The position numbers and the translations under genes were made by a program. The notes beneath the pieces were generated by a model that was given only the letters and a program-made list of their open reading frames with translations, was not told where the DNA came from and searched no databases. Shown in pieces: positions 48,679 through 57,745 of a stretch of DNA of 64,000 nucleotides; the first letter of the stretch is position 1; every line of letters starts with the position of its first letter. The stretch lies in NCBI GenBank assembly GCA_016938655.1, contig JAFGUG010000057.1, positions 186,001 to 250,000 of the forward strand, written 5' to 3'. Source of the stretch: Thiotrichales bacterium (GTDB lineage: Bacteria > Pseudomonadota > Gammaproteobacteria > Thiomicrospirales > Thiomicrospiraceae).

Positions 48679-49422
48679 ATGCCCGCTAAACGCACCCGAT
48701 TAGACCGCTTTATTAGCGCTCGCCTCATCATTAACCGACGCAACATTAAAGCCATGCTTGCTCAGGGACGCGTGTTTGTAAATGGCGAGCTGGCAAACGA
48801 TGTGCAGATGCTGGTGGATGAGTTTTCGAATGTAGTCGTCGATGGCAAAGCCCTGTCCAACCAAACCCCCACCTACATTATGTTGCATAAACCGATTGGC
48901 GTGGTCAGTGCAACCCAAGACACTAAACACAAAACCGTTATCGACTTACTCGATCGTGCAGATAAGCGCGATTTCCACATTGTCGGTCGTCTCGACCTCA
49001 ATACATCAGGGTTAGTCTTGCTGACCAATGACGGCTTATGGTCAAGACAACTCACCTCACCGCAGAGCGATGTAGAAAAACGTTACCACGTCACCCTAAA
49101 GAATCCTCTCACAAATGAATACGCCCCCGCATTTGCAGAAGGGATGTACTTTGCATTTGAAAACATCACGACTCGACCGGCTAAAATTGAAATTTTGTCA
49201 GAGTTTGAAGCGGAAGTGATTTTAGTAGAGGGCAAGTATCACCAAATCAAGCGGATGTTTGGACGGTTTCAAAACCAAGTGGTTAAACTGCACCGACACT
49301 CGATTGGTGAGATCCAACTCGATCCGAATTTGCAACCCGGCGAAAGTCGAGAACTCACGCAGGCGGAAGTTCAATCAACGCTAAAAAAGCGGGGGTTAAA
49401 CCAAATCGCTAATAAAACGTAA
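48679..49422 (+). CDS. rsuA: 16S rRNA pseudouridine synthase, RsuA/RluB family
   Basis: 247 residues. An N-terminal S4 domain (RLDRFISARLIINRRNIKAML) precedes the catalytic region with GRLDLNTSGLVLLTND, where the aspartate is the nucleophile, and GKYHQIKRMFGRFQNQVVKLHR. The overall pattern and length match RsuA, which modifies U516 of 16S rRNA; RluE/RluB-like specificity is less likely. Its last 27 bp overlap the end of coaBC on the opposite strand. Confidence 0.82.
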   Translation: MPAKRTRLDRFISARLIINRRNIKAMLAQGRVFVNGELANDVQMLVDEFSNVVVDGKALSNQTPTYIMLHKPIGVVSATQDTKHKTVIDLLDRADKRDFHIVGRLDLNTSGLVLLTNDGLWSRQLTSPQSDVEKRYHVTLKNPLTNEYAPAFAEGMYFAFENITTRPAKIEILSEFEAEVILVEGKYHQIKRMFGRFQNQVVKLHRHSIGEIQLDPNLQPGESRELTQAEVQSTLKKRGLNQIANKT

Positions 49423-50607
49423 TAAATCGGTGGCCTGCTGCGTTTTAGTCGAACTAGGTAAGGCCTTTTCTTGTTGCTCAGTAATTAATGTCAACGCATT
49501 GCTATCCTGTTCAAAACCTAGGTTTTCGCCGACTTGATTGGCGCAAATCATATCCAGATTTTTACTGCGCAACTTAGTTCGTGCGTATTCCAGTACGTTC
49601 TCGGTTTCTGCGGCAAACCCCACCACAAAAGGCTTAGTATCTTGTTGCGCAACCCAAGCAACAATATCAGGGTTTTTGGTCAACGTTAAAACCATCTCGT
49701 CACTGCCCGCCTGCTTTTTAAGCTTTTGTGCAGCCGGTTCAGCCACTCTAAAATCGGCCACGGCGGCGGCACTGATAAACACATCCGCACTGGCAACATG
49801 TTGTTGCACAGCCTCAAACATCTGTTGCGCAGAACGCACATTTAAGCATTCAACTTTGACAGGCGTGCTCAAATTGACCGGCCCGGCAATCAATGTCACT
49901 TTCGCGCCCACTTTCGCCGCAACTTCTGCAATGGCAAAGCCCATCTTGCCCGAACTGCGATTACCAATAAAACGAACTGGGTCAATCGCTTCATAGGTGG
50001 GGCCGGCGGTCACTAACAGGGTTTTGCCTTTCCAGAAACGTCGCAATTCTAAGCAGGCCTGCTGATTTTTAACTTGCTGAACTTGAAACTGGTTTACCGC
50101 ATCAAATATCACCTGCGGTTCGGGCATTCTACCCTCGCCCACATCGCCGCAGGCCTGCTCACCCGATGCTGGTTGCAAGATTTCAAAGCCACGCTGCTGT
50201 AGAATTGCCACATTCTCTTGAGTGGCCGCATTGCTCCACATCACTTTATTCATGGCGGGTGCGAGCATAATCGGCTTGTCGGTGGCGACCACCAACGTGG
50301 TGAGTAGATCATCGGCTCTGCCCATGCGCAACTTGGCCAAGGTTTCGGCACTGGCGGGGGCAATGACAATTTGATCGGCCCAACGAGCCAGTTCAATATG
50401 CCCCATGCCCATCTCTTGGTTGGTATCAAACAAGCTGTCACGCACCGGATTACCGGATAATGCTTGAAACGACAACGGCTGAATAAACTCTTTGGCACCG
50501 GAGGTCATCACCACTTGCACCTCATGCCCGGCCTTGATAAATAGGCGTGTAAGTTCTAGAGATTTGTAAGCGGCAATGCCACCGGTCACGCCAATCAGTA
50601 TTTTCAT
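49396..50607 (-). CDS. coaBC: Bifunctional phosphopantothenoylcysteine decarboxylase/synthetase
   Basis: Two consecutive steps of coenzyme A synthesis. The N-terminal CoaC flavoprotein (about 1-185) has GVTGGIAAYKSLEL, the active-site histidine in GHIELARWAD, PAMNKVMW and ACGDVGEGRM. The CoaB half (about 190-400) has VTAGPTYEAIDPVRFIGNRS and the later KNPDIVAWV. Two palindrome copies lie in it: one encodes QQACLEL in the linker between the halves, the other the QAC of the conserved ACGDVGEGRM. It ends convergent with, and overlapping, rsuA. Confidence 0.94.
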   Translation of the reverse strand: MKILIGVTGGIAAYKSLELTRLFIKAGHEVQVVMTSGAKEFIQPLSFQALSGNPVRDSLFDTNQEMGMGHIELARWADQIVIAPASAETLAKLRMGRADDLLTTLVVATDKPIMLAPAMNKVMWSNAATQENVAILQQRGFEILQPASGEQACGDVGEGRMPEPQVIFDAVNQFQVQQVKNQQACLELRRFWKGKTLLVTAGPTYEAIDPVRFIGNRSSGKMGFAIAEVAAKVGAKVTLIAGPVNLSTPVKVECLNVRSAQQMFEAVQQHVASADVFISAAAVADFRVAEPAAQKLKKQAGSDEMVLTLTKNPDIVAWVAQQDTKPFVVGFAAETENVLEYARTKLRSKNLDMICANQVGENLGFEQDSNALTLITEQQEKALPSSTKTQQATDLLRFISDLV

Positions 50608-50733
50608 AGTCTATTCATGGTTGTTTGCAAAAGAGCGTTTATGATACCTAATCCTCATCGTTTTCGCCCACTTTCGATATTTCATCAAGTCGGTTACACT
50701 TAAACTCACTTAAAACCTAGTTGTGAAAGAACC

Positions 50734-51234
50734 ATGAATCAAGTCAAATTTAGCTTAATTGTTTACAGCCTTATTTTCTTCGTGTCTTTTGTTGACATCA
50801 TTATGGACTGGGAAACAATGGGCGGTTTAAACCCGCATATTCTTGTAGAAGCCGTAATGGGATTAATTGCTTTACTGGCGTTTGCAGTTTTATTTGTTTG
50901 GAACCTAAAGCAAAACAAACAAATGGTTAATCTGAAAAAAACCTTAACGAACACAGAAAAGCAGTTAACCGAATCCAAAGTGCAAACTCAGAAATTGATG
51001 GGTGAGTTTTCTAAAATTATACAAACCCAATTTGATGAATGGCAGTTAACCAAAAGTGAAAAAGAGGTCGCCTTGTTGATCTTGAAAGGCCTAACCTTAG
51101 ACGAGATTGCTGGAGTGCGTGAAACCCGTGAAAAAACCGTTCGTCAACAGGCGTCAAACTTATACAAAAAAGCCGGCATCGCTGGCCGGCATCAGTTGGT
51201 CGCGTATTTCTTTGAAGATCTGCTGATTACTTAA
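50734..51234 (+). CDS. Membrane-anchored LuxR-type transcription regulator
   Basis: 166 residues. Two N-terminal membrane helices (about 8-25 and 35-60) lead into a coiled coil (KKTLTNTEKQLTESKVQTQKL). They are followed by a LuxR/GerE-type helix-turn-helix from about 105: LTKSEKEVALLILKGLTLDEI and the recognition region REKTVRQQASNLYKKAGI. There is no receiver domain. It converges on fccAB, separated by a repeat hairpin; control of fccAB is possible but only by proximity. Confidence 0.78.
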   Translation: MNQVKFSLIVYSLIFFVSFVDIIMDWETMGGLNPHILVEAVMGLIALLAFAVLFVWNLKQNKQMVNLKKTLTNTEKQLTESKVQTQKLMGEFSKIIQTQFDEWQLTKSEKEVALLILKGLTLDEIAGVRETREKTVRQQASNLYKKAGIAGRHQLVAYFFEDLLIT

Positions 51235-51279
51235 TCATCCAGCATTCAGCAAGTTATCAACGCCTAACCCTTCAAAAAA

Positions 51280-51314
51280 GGCCTGCCACTTTCATTAAAG
51301 TGAGCAGGCCTGCT
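51280..51314. terminator. Hairpin of two palindrome copies between convergent genes
   Basis: AGGCCTGCCACTTT pairs with AAAGTGAGCAGGCCT (one bulged base) across CATT. It lies between the LuxR-type gene and fccB and could terminate both. Confidence 0.65.
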
Positions 51315-51321
51315 TAAATCT

Positions 51322-52578
51322 TTACGCAAACGTATCAGCAAACAAATTGCCCGACCAGTTAAACATATCACGATAATTACCACTGCTTGGCACTTCTGCT
51401 GCAGGATAACCCGCATTCGGCACCAACTGCATTAATTTTGTGGTCGAGTTATACTCATACACCGCCGTTAACCAACTGGCTTGCGTTGAAGAGACCGGGC
51501 TGTAACAGGCCGAATTGGTTTTGGGTGCGGGGTCAGGCGCTAAGTTTTGCAAAGAACGCAACACCGCATCCGCACACACTTTGGCTTCTGAATTACCAAT
51601 GTGCCCCGCTTTCGGTTGGCCTGTGGCCTGTGAATCGCCAATAATATGAATATTACTTTTTAGGGTTGATTCATAACTTAACGGGTTAATGGGCGCCCAG
51701 TTTCCTGAGTTTAAACCGGCATCAAAAATAATCTGCCCGGCTTTTTGATTGGGAATGACATTTAAGGTGTCTGCGGTCAGCGTTTGCGCTGCCTCACCAT
51801 TTTCAGAGAAAGTCACACTGCGCGCGTCCGAATCGACACTTTGCACCACGGAGTTAGGTCGGTAGCGAATGCCATAACCGTTAAACTGCGCTTGGAACAT
51901 CGCGGTTTCAACGGTGATATTGGCATTCGCGTCCAAAACCGTGACCTGACAATTCACATAGCCTTTGGTATTTTTTAAGTAATCGGCAACGACACAAGCA
52001 CGCTCATACGGTCCGGGAGGACAACGATAGGGTGCAGCCGGAATGGTCATCACAAAATGGTCACCATCGGTCATGGCATCAATTTGTGCTTTTAACAAAT
52101 TGGTTTGTTCACCCGCTTTCCAAGCGTGCGGTATTTTGGTGGAATCTAACCCAGGAATATCAATAAAATCGATACCCGGCGCTAAAATCAGGCGGTCGTA
52201 AGCTATACTTGAACCACCTTGCAGCGCAATGGTTTGATTGACTGAGTCAATCGAGCTCACCAAATCATGCACCATATTCACCGCATATTGCGTACTGTGA
52301 ATAACGTAATTAAACGTCAAATCATCGGTGGTTTTTTGATGGTTTAACACCAAATTACTTAAAATGGGCGATACATAGGTGGTATTCGGCTCAATCAAGG
52401 TCACTTCTACGCCTAAGCCACCCCACATTTTTAGGTATTTAGCAGCGGTTGCGCCGGCAAACCCACCGCCCACAACCACCACATGTGGCAAGGCAGCCGC
52501 TCTTAAAATTTGAGGAGACAGTAACGCTGCGGCACCTAAGCCCATCGCTTTTAATAAACTTCTACGTGATAAATTCAT
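51322..52578 (-). CDS. fccB: Sulfide dehydrogenase (flavocytochrome c) flavoprotein subunit
   Basis: Oxidises sulfide to sulfur or polysulfide in the periplasm and passes electrons to the cytochrome subunit. The 418-residue protein starts with a Tat signal (SRRSLLKAMGLGAAALL). The FAD-binding HVVVVGGGFAGATAAKYL is followed by TYVSPILSNLVL. RCPPGPYERAC supplies one of the redox cysteines and NSACYSPVSST probably the second; VCADAV is also conserved. It is encoded 3 bp downstream of the cytochrome gene, so the two form one operon. Confidence 0.9.
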   Translation of the reverse strand: MNLSRRSLLKAMGLGAAALLSPQILRAAALPHVVVVGGGFAGATAAKYLKMWGGLGVEVTLIEPNTTYVSPILSNLVLNHQKTTDDLTFNYVIHSTQYAVNMVHDLVSSIDSVNQTIALQGGSSIAYDRLILAPGIDFIDIPGLDSTKIPHAWKAGEQTNLLKAQIDAMTDGDHFVMTIPAAPYRCPPGPYERACVVADYLKNTKGYVNCQVTVLDANANITVETAMFQAQFNGYGIRYRPNSVVQSVDSDARSVTFSENGEAAQTLTADTLNVIPNQKAGQIIFDAGLNSGNWAPINPLSYESTLKSNIHIIGDSQATGQPKAGHIGNSEAKVCADAVLRSLQNLAPDPAPKTNSACYSPVSSTQASWLTAVYEYNSTTKLMQLVPNAGYPAAEVPSSGNYRDMFNWSGNLFADTFA

Positions 52579-52581
52579 GGC

Positions 52582-53634
52582 TTAATCCTCCCCTTCAGAG
52601 CTGGACTGGGTCGCTAACCAACCCGCTAATGCTTCAATTTCTGCGTCGCTGTAACCGTGCGCTTGGGCTTCCATAATCGGTTCATCTTCCCCGCCGGATT
52701 TAAACTCTTGCATCTCTTCAATGGTTTCACGAGCCGATTCACCCGCTATGCTGTCCCAACCATTGGTTGAGTTGCCGTTGGTGCCATGACACATCGCGCA
52801 TTGCGCGGCCAATAACCGTCCGGTTGTTACAGTGTAAGCACTCACTGGCGTGTAATTGGTTGAGGTATTGCTTGAGGTGTCGTTATCATCATCGTAGTCG
52901 TCGTCTTCGCTATCACGCACGCCATCGTTGTCGTCATCGCTGTCATCGTCGTCTTTAATGCCATCATTATCGTCATCGCTATCATAACGGTCATCAACCC
53001 CATCATCGTCACGATCATTGTCATCGCTTTCATCAACATCAGGCGTGCCATCATTATCGTCATCGGTGTCAATCTTGTTATATTCGCCATCGTTGTCATC
53101 ATCTTCGTACACATTGGGAATACCATCATTATCGCTGTCTAAACTGTCCTGAGCCACTTGGACAACATTTGTCCCCTCGGGTAAATCAGGGGTAATGACC
53201 AATGGTTCATCCACGACGCCATCGCCATTAATATCAACAATATCAGCCAAGTCCATTTTCAAAGGCACATAGCCTAAATTAAAGGCAACGGTGGTATTCA
53301 TCAGGCCACTGGTAACGCCATTTGATTGAATGCTGATTGGCGTAATAATTTGATTGGCTTGCCCCTCGTTGGTGGTCATCACCAAATGACAGTTCACACC
53401 AGCCGGAATACTTAAGCTAAAGGGATGTTCGGAAGTCCCATTGTCCGTTGAGGGGGTTGAGTAGTAACTGCCATCGGTACAGAAGGCTTCAATTAAGGTG
53501 CCTGGAACCGTACCGCTTATGGTGGCCGTTGTCGCCACGCTGGTTGAACTGGTAGAGGAACCGGAACCACCACACCCTGCGAGCAAGAGTGCCGCAGCCA
53601 AGCTGGTGAGCATAAAAGGTCGACGAATCGTCAT
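52582..53634 (-). CDS. fccA: Monoheme cytochrome c lipoprotein with Asp-rich calcium-binding repeats, probable FccA partner
   Basis: 350 residues. A lipoprotein signal peptide (LLLAGCGGSG) precedes a beta domain (about 30-140). Next is an acidic region of about 100 residues built of DxDxDG thrombospondin-type-3-like repeats (SDNDGIPN, DDNDGTPD, DDNDGVRD). Only the C-terminal about 75 residues are cytochrome c, with heme site CAMCH and a possible Met ligand in EDEPIME. Ordinary FccA has one or two hemes without this long acidic insert. Electron transfer from FccB is inferred from the 3-bp spacing. The gene symbol rests on context. Confidence 0.78.
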   Translation of the reverse strand: MTIRRPFMLTSLAAALLLAGCGGSGSSTSSTSVATTATISGTVPGTLIEAFCTDGSYYSTPSTDNGTSEHPFSLSIPAGVNCHLVMTTNEGQANQIITPISIQSNGVTSGLMNTTVAFNLGYVPLKMDLADIVDINGDGVVDEPLVITPDLPEGTNVVQVAQDSLDSDNDGIPNVYEDDDNDGEYNKIDTDDDNDGTPDVDESDDNDRDDDGVDDRYDSDDDNDGIKDDDDSDDDNDGVRDSEDDDYDDDNDTSSNTSTNYTPVSAYTVTTGRLLAAQCAMCHGTNGNSTNGWDSIAGESARETIEEMQEFKSGGEDEPIMEAQAHGYSDAEIEALAGWLATQSSSEGED

Positions 53635-53729
53635 AAATCACTCCAATGTTATTCTTATTTTTAATCTATTTTTTAGGTTGCTTACATCGATTTCAAAGCG
53701 TGCAAAAAAATTTAAGAGGTTTAAACGTT

Positions 53730-53740
53730 AGCAGGCCTGG
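53730..53740. repeat. Iterated palindrome variant upstream of fccAB
   Basis: AGCAGGCCTGG; the last base breaks the core. Confidence 0.7.
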
Positions 53741-53793
53741 GTACTCGATAAGGCTAGGCACCATCTTAATTCTATTTCCCTATAAAAATAGTA

Positions 53794-53818
53794 GGCATAT
53801 GTCTTTAAGACATATGCC
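53794..53818 (-). promoter_or_regulatory. 25-bp inverted repeat, candidate operator of fccAB
   Basis: GGCATATGTCTT, one base, AAGACATATGCC: two perfect 12-bp arms 160 bp upstream of the fccA start. On the minus strand it is followed by TACTATTTTTATAG, which could hold a -10. It could equally be a hairpin in the leader RNA. Confidence 0.5.
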
Positions 53819-54003
53819 CTGTAACTTAAGGTATTGATTTATATAGACATGGTTAATTTCTAGACGAAACATAAACAACGTTTTAAAAACTGGATTTTTT
53901 AAGAAAAAACGGCAGAAAAGAGACATGAAAACCCGTTAAGTTCGCGCTGGCTGGCTTTAATCCTGTGCGATGTAACGGGATCGATAGACTGACAGAATGA
54001 AAA

Positions 54004-54396
54004 CTAGGCGTGATTCAATAAACGGTCTAATTCAGGCGATGCCATAGGACGGCCTTTAGCGTTCACCGCCACACCAATCGCTTTGGAAGAGACCATTAGC
54101 TGGTCATTTTCAAGCAGATAAATATGCTGAATAAAGGCATATTGAATTCTGGAGATTTTCTCGACTTCAACGGTGACGTAAAAGTCATGTTTTGGACGTA
54201 ACGAACGCTTAAAATCCAACTCCACACGCGTCACCATCAGATTAACTCCCTGCTCGGCCAAGTCCGAAAAATCAATCTCACTCTCCAGCAAAAACTCATG
54301 GCGCGCGTGTTCAAAGTAATTTTGATAAACGCTGTTATTGACCACGCCTTGCAAATCACACTCGTAATCTCGAACGCGCATGGGATACTTGAACAT
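54004..54396 (-). CDS. YbgC-like acyl-CoA thioesterase (4HBT family)
   Basis: 130-residue hotdog-fold protein. RVRDYECDLQGVVNNSVYQNYFEHAR corresponds to the family D..GVV....Y..YFE.AR active-site block; the usual catalytic Asp position is occupied within YECDLQG. Members hydrolyse short acyl-CoAs or act on acyl-ACP in lipid metabolism. It is monocistronic. Confidence 0.85.
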   Translation of the reverse strand: MFKYPMRVRDYECDLQGVVNNSVYQNYFEHARHEFLLESEIDFSDLAEQGVNLMVTRVELDFKRSLRPKHDFYVTVEVEKISRIQYAFIQHIYLLENDQLMVSSKAIGVAVNAKGRPMASPELDRLLNHA

Positions 54397-54507
54397 GTTG
54401 GCTCCTTTTGGCTTTAACCGTTTGATGCGTGCATCTTAGCAAATCCATGGTATGTAAACACGTTTGCTAAAAGGTTTTTGAGCGTGTGCTTTTTAAACGC
54501 CAATAAA

Positions 54508-54540
54508 AAACCCTTGAGCGCAGATAGCAATCAAGGGTTT
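54508..54540 (-). terminator. Rho-independent terminator of the DUF2202 gene
   Basis: AAACCCTTGA and TCAAGGGTTT pair across a 13-nt loop. On the minus strand a T-run follows. Confidence 0.8.
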
Positions 54541-54592
54541 ATCCATTTTAGGAATTGATTCGGTAAATCCGTTTAATCGACCACGGATGGAA

Positions 54593-55957
54593 TTAGTGGT
54601 TTCCTTGGCCTTTTGGAACTTGTGGATAGTCTTGCACATAATCCGCACCTAACACACCACAGCCTTGCGCAACGCCTTGTTGAATTAACGCATTATTAAA
54701 GGCCCAATAGTGATTATAGCTCCCAGAACGCAAGTTTTCAAATGCCACCACCAACTCTAGCGCACCCAATGCTTGGGCTTGTTCAATACTGGCATTTAAA
54801 TCATTCACATCCACCACTTCCACCATGCACGCCGCTTCCAAAGCACCTTGCGCAAAATTAGCATGCAGAATCGCATGGCTCCATAATCTATCGTACAAGT
54901 CTTGCACTTCGGTTAATGAAAACTCACCGCTTGCAATCGCGTTTAAGGCATCACCGTCATAACCACTAAGTACGTCACCGCTTGAAATCTCTAAGTCGTA
55001 TTTTTCTAATAATGCACGCATTGATTCTTGGTGTTTAGTTTCTGAGTTATTCGCCACATTCGTCAGCGATTTAATCTCGGACCCTTGCAAGATTAAGTCG
55101 GAATACAAATTTAAATAGAGATCTTTCGCCATCTTCTCTTCATTCCAAGAGAAGGCGATTAAGTCATTAAATTCGGTTTGCTGTTCTGCTGTAAAGTCAT
55201 TCTCGGCAAAACTGGCTTGCGTGACCGCTAACGGATTAGACGTGGCCAACGTCGCTAATTCAGAGGCTTCTTCTAAAGTTAACGGCGACACATAATCGGC
55301 ATCCGCCAACGCAGTAACCAATGCACTTTCCAGTTGCAAGGCAGTTAAATCCGACTGTTGGTATTCGCTAATACGGGCTTCGATTGCGGTAGTTAAATCA
55401 TCAAAATCAGTGGTACTGATTTGGCTTAAATCAGTAATGGCATTTGTAACGGCGTATTCAAACACCGCATCACTTAACGCGGCAATCATTTTATCGTCTG
55501 CGGGGGTTTGCGTGGTTAATTGAGTTTCGGTAAAACCAAGATCGATTAACGCATTTAAAAAATAAGCGTTATTGGCAAGGGTAGACCCAATAGTCAATAC
55601 GCTGCCCTCCGAGGCTTGCAAGACTAGGTTCCCCATGGCTAAATCCCCTGCCGAAAGGGTTTGCGAACCGTCTAAATCAATGTAACCGCCTAGCGCGCGA
55701 ATCGGGTAAGTTGGCGTGAGTGAAAAGCTGTAAACGTTATTTCCAGTAAACTGCCCTTTGACTCCGACACTGTCTACCACGTGCGAATACAAGACTGGCC
55801 CACGCTCGACACGAATATCCACCGACTCAGTCTCAACTGGATTATTTGGATTGCCGGTACCTGGTGAAGACGCACCCCCGCAACCACTTAATAGCGTACT
55901 GCTTAAAAAGGCCAAAGAGAGAAGTTTCAACGAGTGCTTAAGAGTGATTGCTTGCAT
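54593..55957 (-). CDS. DUF2202 ferritin-like lipoprotein
   Basis: 454 residues from the ATG at 55957, which opens a lipoprotein signal (lipobox TLLSGCGG); the track start (56020) lies before it. Residues of about 40-270 form an Ala/Thr/Leu-rich exported region. The C-terminal 170 residues are a DUF2202 four-helix domain: SWNEEKMAKDLYLNLY and ETKHQESM give E..H-type metal ligands, followed by HAILHANFAQ. Ferritin-like metal binding is expected; the reaction is unknown. Confidence 0.78.
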   Translation of the reverse strand: MQAITLKHSLKLLSLAFLSSTLLSGCGGASSPGTGNPNNPVETESVDIRVERGPVLYSHVVDSVGVKGQFTGNNVYSFSLTPTYPIRALGGYIDLDGSQTLSAGDLAMGNLVLQASEGSVLTIGSTLANNAYFLNALIDLGFTETQLTTQTPADDKMIAALSDAVFEYAVTNAITDLSQISTTDFDDLTTAIEARISEYQQSDLTALQLESALVTALADADYVSPLTLEEASELATLATSNPLAVTQASFAENDFTAEQQTEFNDLIAFSWNEEKMAKDLYLNLYSDLILQGSEIKSLTNVANNSETKHQESMRALLEKYDLEISSGDVLSGYDGDALNAIASGEFSLTEVQDLYDRLWSHAILHANFAQGALEAACMVEVVDVNDLNASIEQAQALGALELVVAFENLRSGSYNHYWAFNNALIQQGVAQGCGVLGADYVQDYPQVPKGQGNH

Positions 55958-56232
55958 ATTATTCCAGATAAAATTAAAGGGTATTTCCAAAAGAGGTCGA
56001 ACTATAAGCTTAAAAAACAATGCCTACAAGATAAAACATTAGAAATCCCTAATGTCTAAACAGTGCCTTAAGCTTTGCTCAAGGATTAACATAAAATGAC
56101 GGATTCCCCATAAAATCACCTTATTAATAAGCATAAACACGCCAAAAAATTCAAGCTCAACAAGTGTATTCATTTGACCCCATCCGCCAACTCTCTTACC
56201 ATTGAAGTTCTTTGGCTCTAGGTTACGTAATT

Positions 56233-56913
56233 ATGTCTATTAAAGAGTGGCACGAAAACGACCGCCCCCGAGAAAAGTTGCTGCATTTTGGCGCTGACAA
56301 ACTCAGTGATGCCGAACTGTTGGCTATCTTTTTAAGGGTAGGCGTAAAAGGCATAAGTGCAGTGGAATTGGCACAAAACTTACTGGATCACTTTGGCAGT
56401 TTGCACGACCTACTTAACGCCAATGAAGCGGAATTTTGCGAAGCCAAAGGCTTAGGCCAAGCGAAGTTTGTGCAGATGAAAGCAGTATTGGAGATGTCAC
56501 GCCGCCACTTTGAATCGGGGCTTAAAAAGGGCGATGCCTTTACCCAACCGGAGAATGTAGCCAATTACCTCATTCACAAAATTGGCTTTCTACAACAGGA
56601 GCAGTTTGGTATTTTAATGCTCGACCAACAACACCATCTTATCCAATACCAAACCCTGTTTACCGGCACCTTAAACCAAGCGAATGTGCATGCGCGCGAA
56701 GTGGTTAAAACCGCTTTGCAACACAATGCCGCAGCGGTTATTCTCACCCACAACCACCCTTCGGGTGATCCAAGCCCCAGCCAGAGTGACCTGTCTTTAA
56801 CGCAAACACTTAGCCGTGCCTTAGACTTAGTAGAGATTCGTTGTTTGGATCACATTATTATTGGCGACTTTGGCCGTTGGCACTCTCTGGCGCAACATCA
56901 ACAAATGCCGTAA
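56233..56913 (+). CDS. radC: RadC family JAMM-domain protein
   Basis: 226 residues from [17 protein letters not shown] at 56233; the track start adds seven. A helix-hairpin-helix region (about 30-100) precedes the zinc-dependent JAB1/MPN domain with [14 protein letters not shown]. The original DNA-repair role was withdrawn; members may process modified nucleic acids or proteins, and the family is widespread both in chromosomes and mobile elements. No other mobile-element genes are nearby. Confidence 0.93.
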   Translation: MSIKEWHENDRPREKLLHFGADKLSDAELLAIFLRVGVKGISAVELAQNLLDHFGSLHDLLNANEAEFCEAKGLGQAKFVQMKAVLEMSRRHFESGLKKGDAFTQPENVANYLIHKIGFLQQEQFGILMLDQQHHLIQYQTLFTGTLNQANVHAREVVKTALQHNAAAVILTHNHPSGDPSPSQSDLSLTQTLSRALDLVEIRCLDHIIIGDFGRWHSLAQHQQMP

Positions 56914-56969
56914 TCCATCGCCTTCATTGATTGCCGCAATCAAACCTAAGGTAAAATACAATTTTTATT

Positions 56970-56994
56970 AAAACCAGCAGGCCTGCCAAGTTTT
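56970..56994. repeat. Iterated palindrome immediately before a TTG start
   Basis: AAAACC, then AGCAGGCCTGCC (56976-56987), then AAGTTTT. It lies where the ribosome binding site of the next gene should be. Confidence 0.85.
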
Positions 56995-57745
56995 GAACAC
57001 GGAAAATCTCATACAAAAAATTCAGCACTTCCTGTGGATTTGGCTCACGCTTATCTTAGGCTTTTACCTAAGTTGGATAACCTTAAGCCAAAGCAACTTT
57101 TTATACAGTGTTTGGTACGACCATGCCGGCATAAAAGAAAACATCGAAGAATTTGCGCCTAAAAACAAATTCAGACAAGGCTTTGAAACCACCGATGACG
57201 CAACCCGAAAAGCCCTGTTTGCCGGCATCGTGACAGCGATTCACAACCAAGGAACCGGCCTGCGTGAGTTGCATTATATTAATGCCCACACTCAACAAAC
57301 CTTGCCGCTATTGCATCGCGCTGAGATTGTGCACCTAACCGATGTAGCCAACTTAATTGAGTGGTTAAAAAAATTGGGCTGGGGATTACTGCTGTTGTGG
57401 GCGTCGTTAACCACCTATTTGCTGATGAAAAAATCCGCCATGCCTAGCAGTCAAAGTGCGTTTTGGAATATCGGTTTAGGTCTGGGGTTAACCTTAGCAG
57501 GCCTGCTGACTTTTGGAAGCAAAGCGGTTTTTTACCAGTTACATATTTGGATTTTCCCTGCAAACCATCAATGGTTTTTTTACTATCAAGACTCACTGAT
57601 GAGCACCATGATGAAAGCGCCCGATCTGTTTGCGTATATTGCCGCCAGCTTGAGTCTGCTTGGCCTGCTGTTTTTTGTTCTCTTATTTAAGCTTTTCACG
57701 GCTAACCTTTTTAAACCCAACTCAATGGAACAAGCTGTCACATGA
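56993..57745 (+). CDS. DUF1461-like integral membrane protein
   Basis: 250 residues with about four membrane helices (13-32, 130-148, 160-178, 215-240) and a long extracytoplasmic-type loop after the first. LHRAEIVHLTDVANLIEWLK resembles the HLxDV block of DUF1461 proteins, a group that includes the lipoprotein transacylase Lit of Firmicutes. There is no ATG before residue 140 or so and a stop codon lies just upstream, so the likely start is TTG 56993, directly after a palindrome. It overlaps the next gene by 4 bp. The family call is tentative. Confidence 0.6.
   Translation: MNTENLIQKIQHFLWIWLTLILGFYLSWITLSQSNFLYSVWYDHAGIKENIEEFAPKNKFRQGFETTDDATRKALFAGIVTAIHNQGTGLRELHYINAHTQQTLPLLHRAEIVHLTDVANLIEWLKKLGWGLLLLWASLTTYLLMKKSAMPSSQSAFWNIGLGLGLTLAGLLTFGSKAVFYQLHIWIFPANHQWFFYYQDSLMSTMMKAPDLFAYIAASLSLLGLLFFVLLFKLFTANLFKPNSMEQAVT

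Larger units (their letters stand above)
53635..54003. other. 369-bp region upstream of fccAB
   Basis: Holds one palindrome variant (53730-53740), the inverted repeat at 53794-53818, and AT-rich sequence. No credible ORF or RNA gene was seen; the track's small ORFs here have no family features. It should contain the fccAB promoter. Confidence 0.6.
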
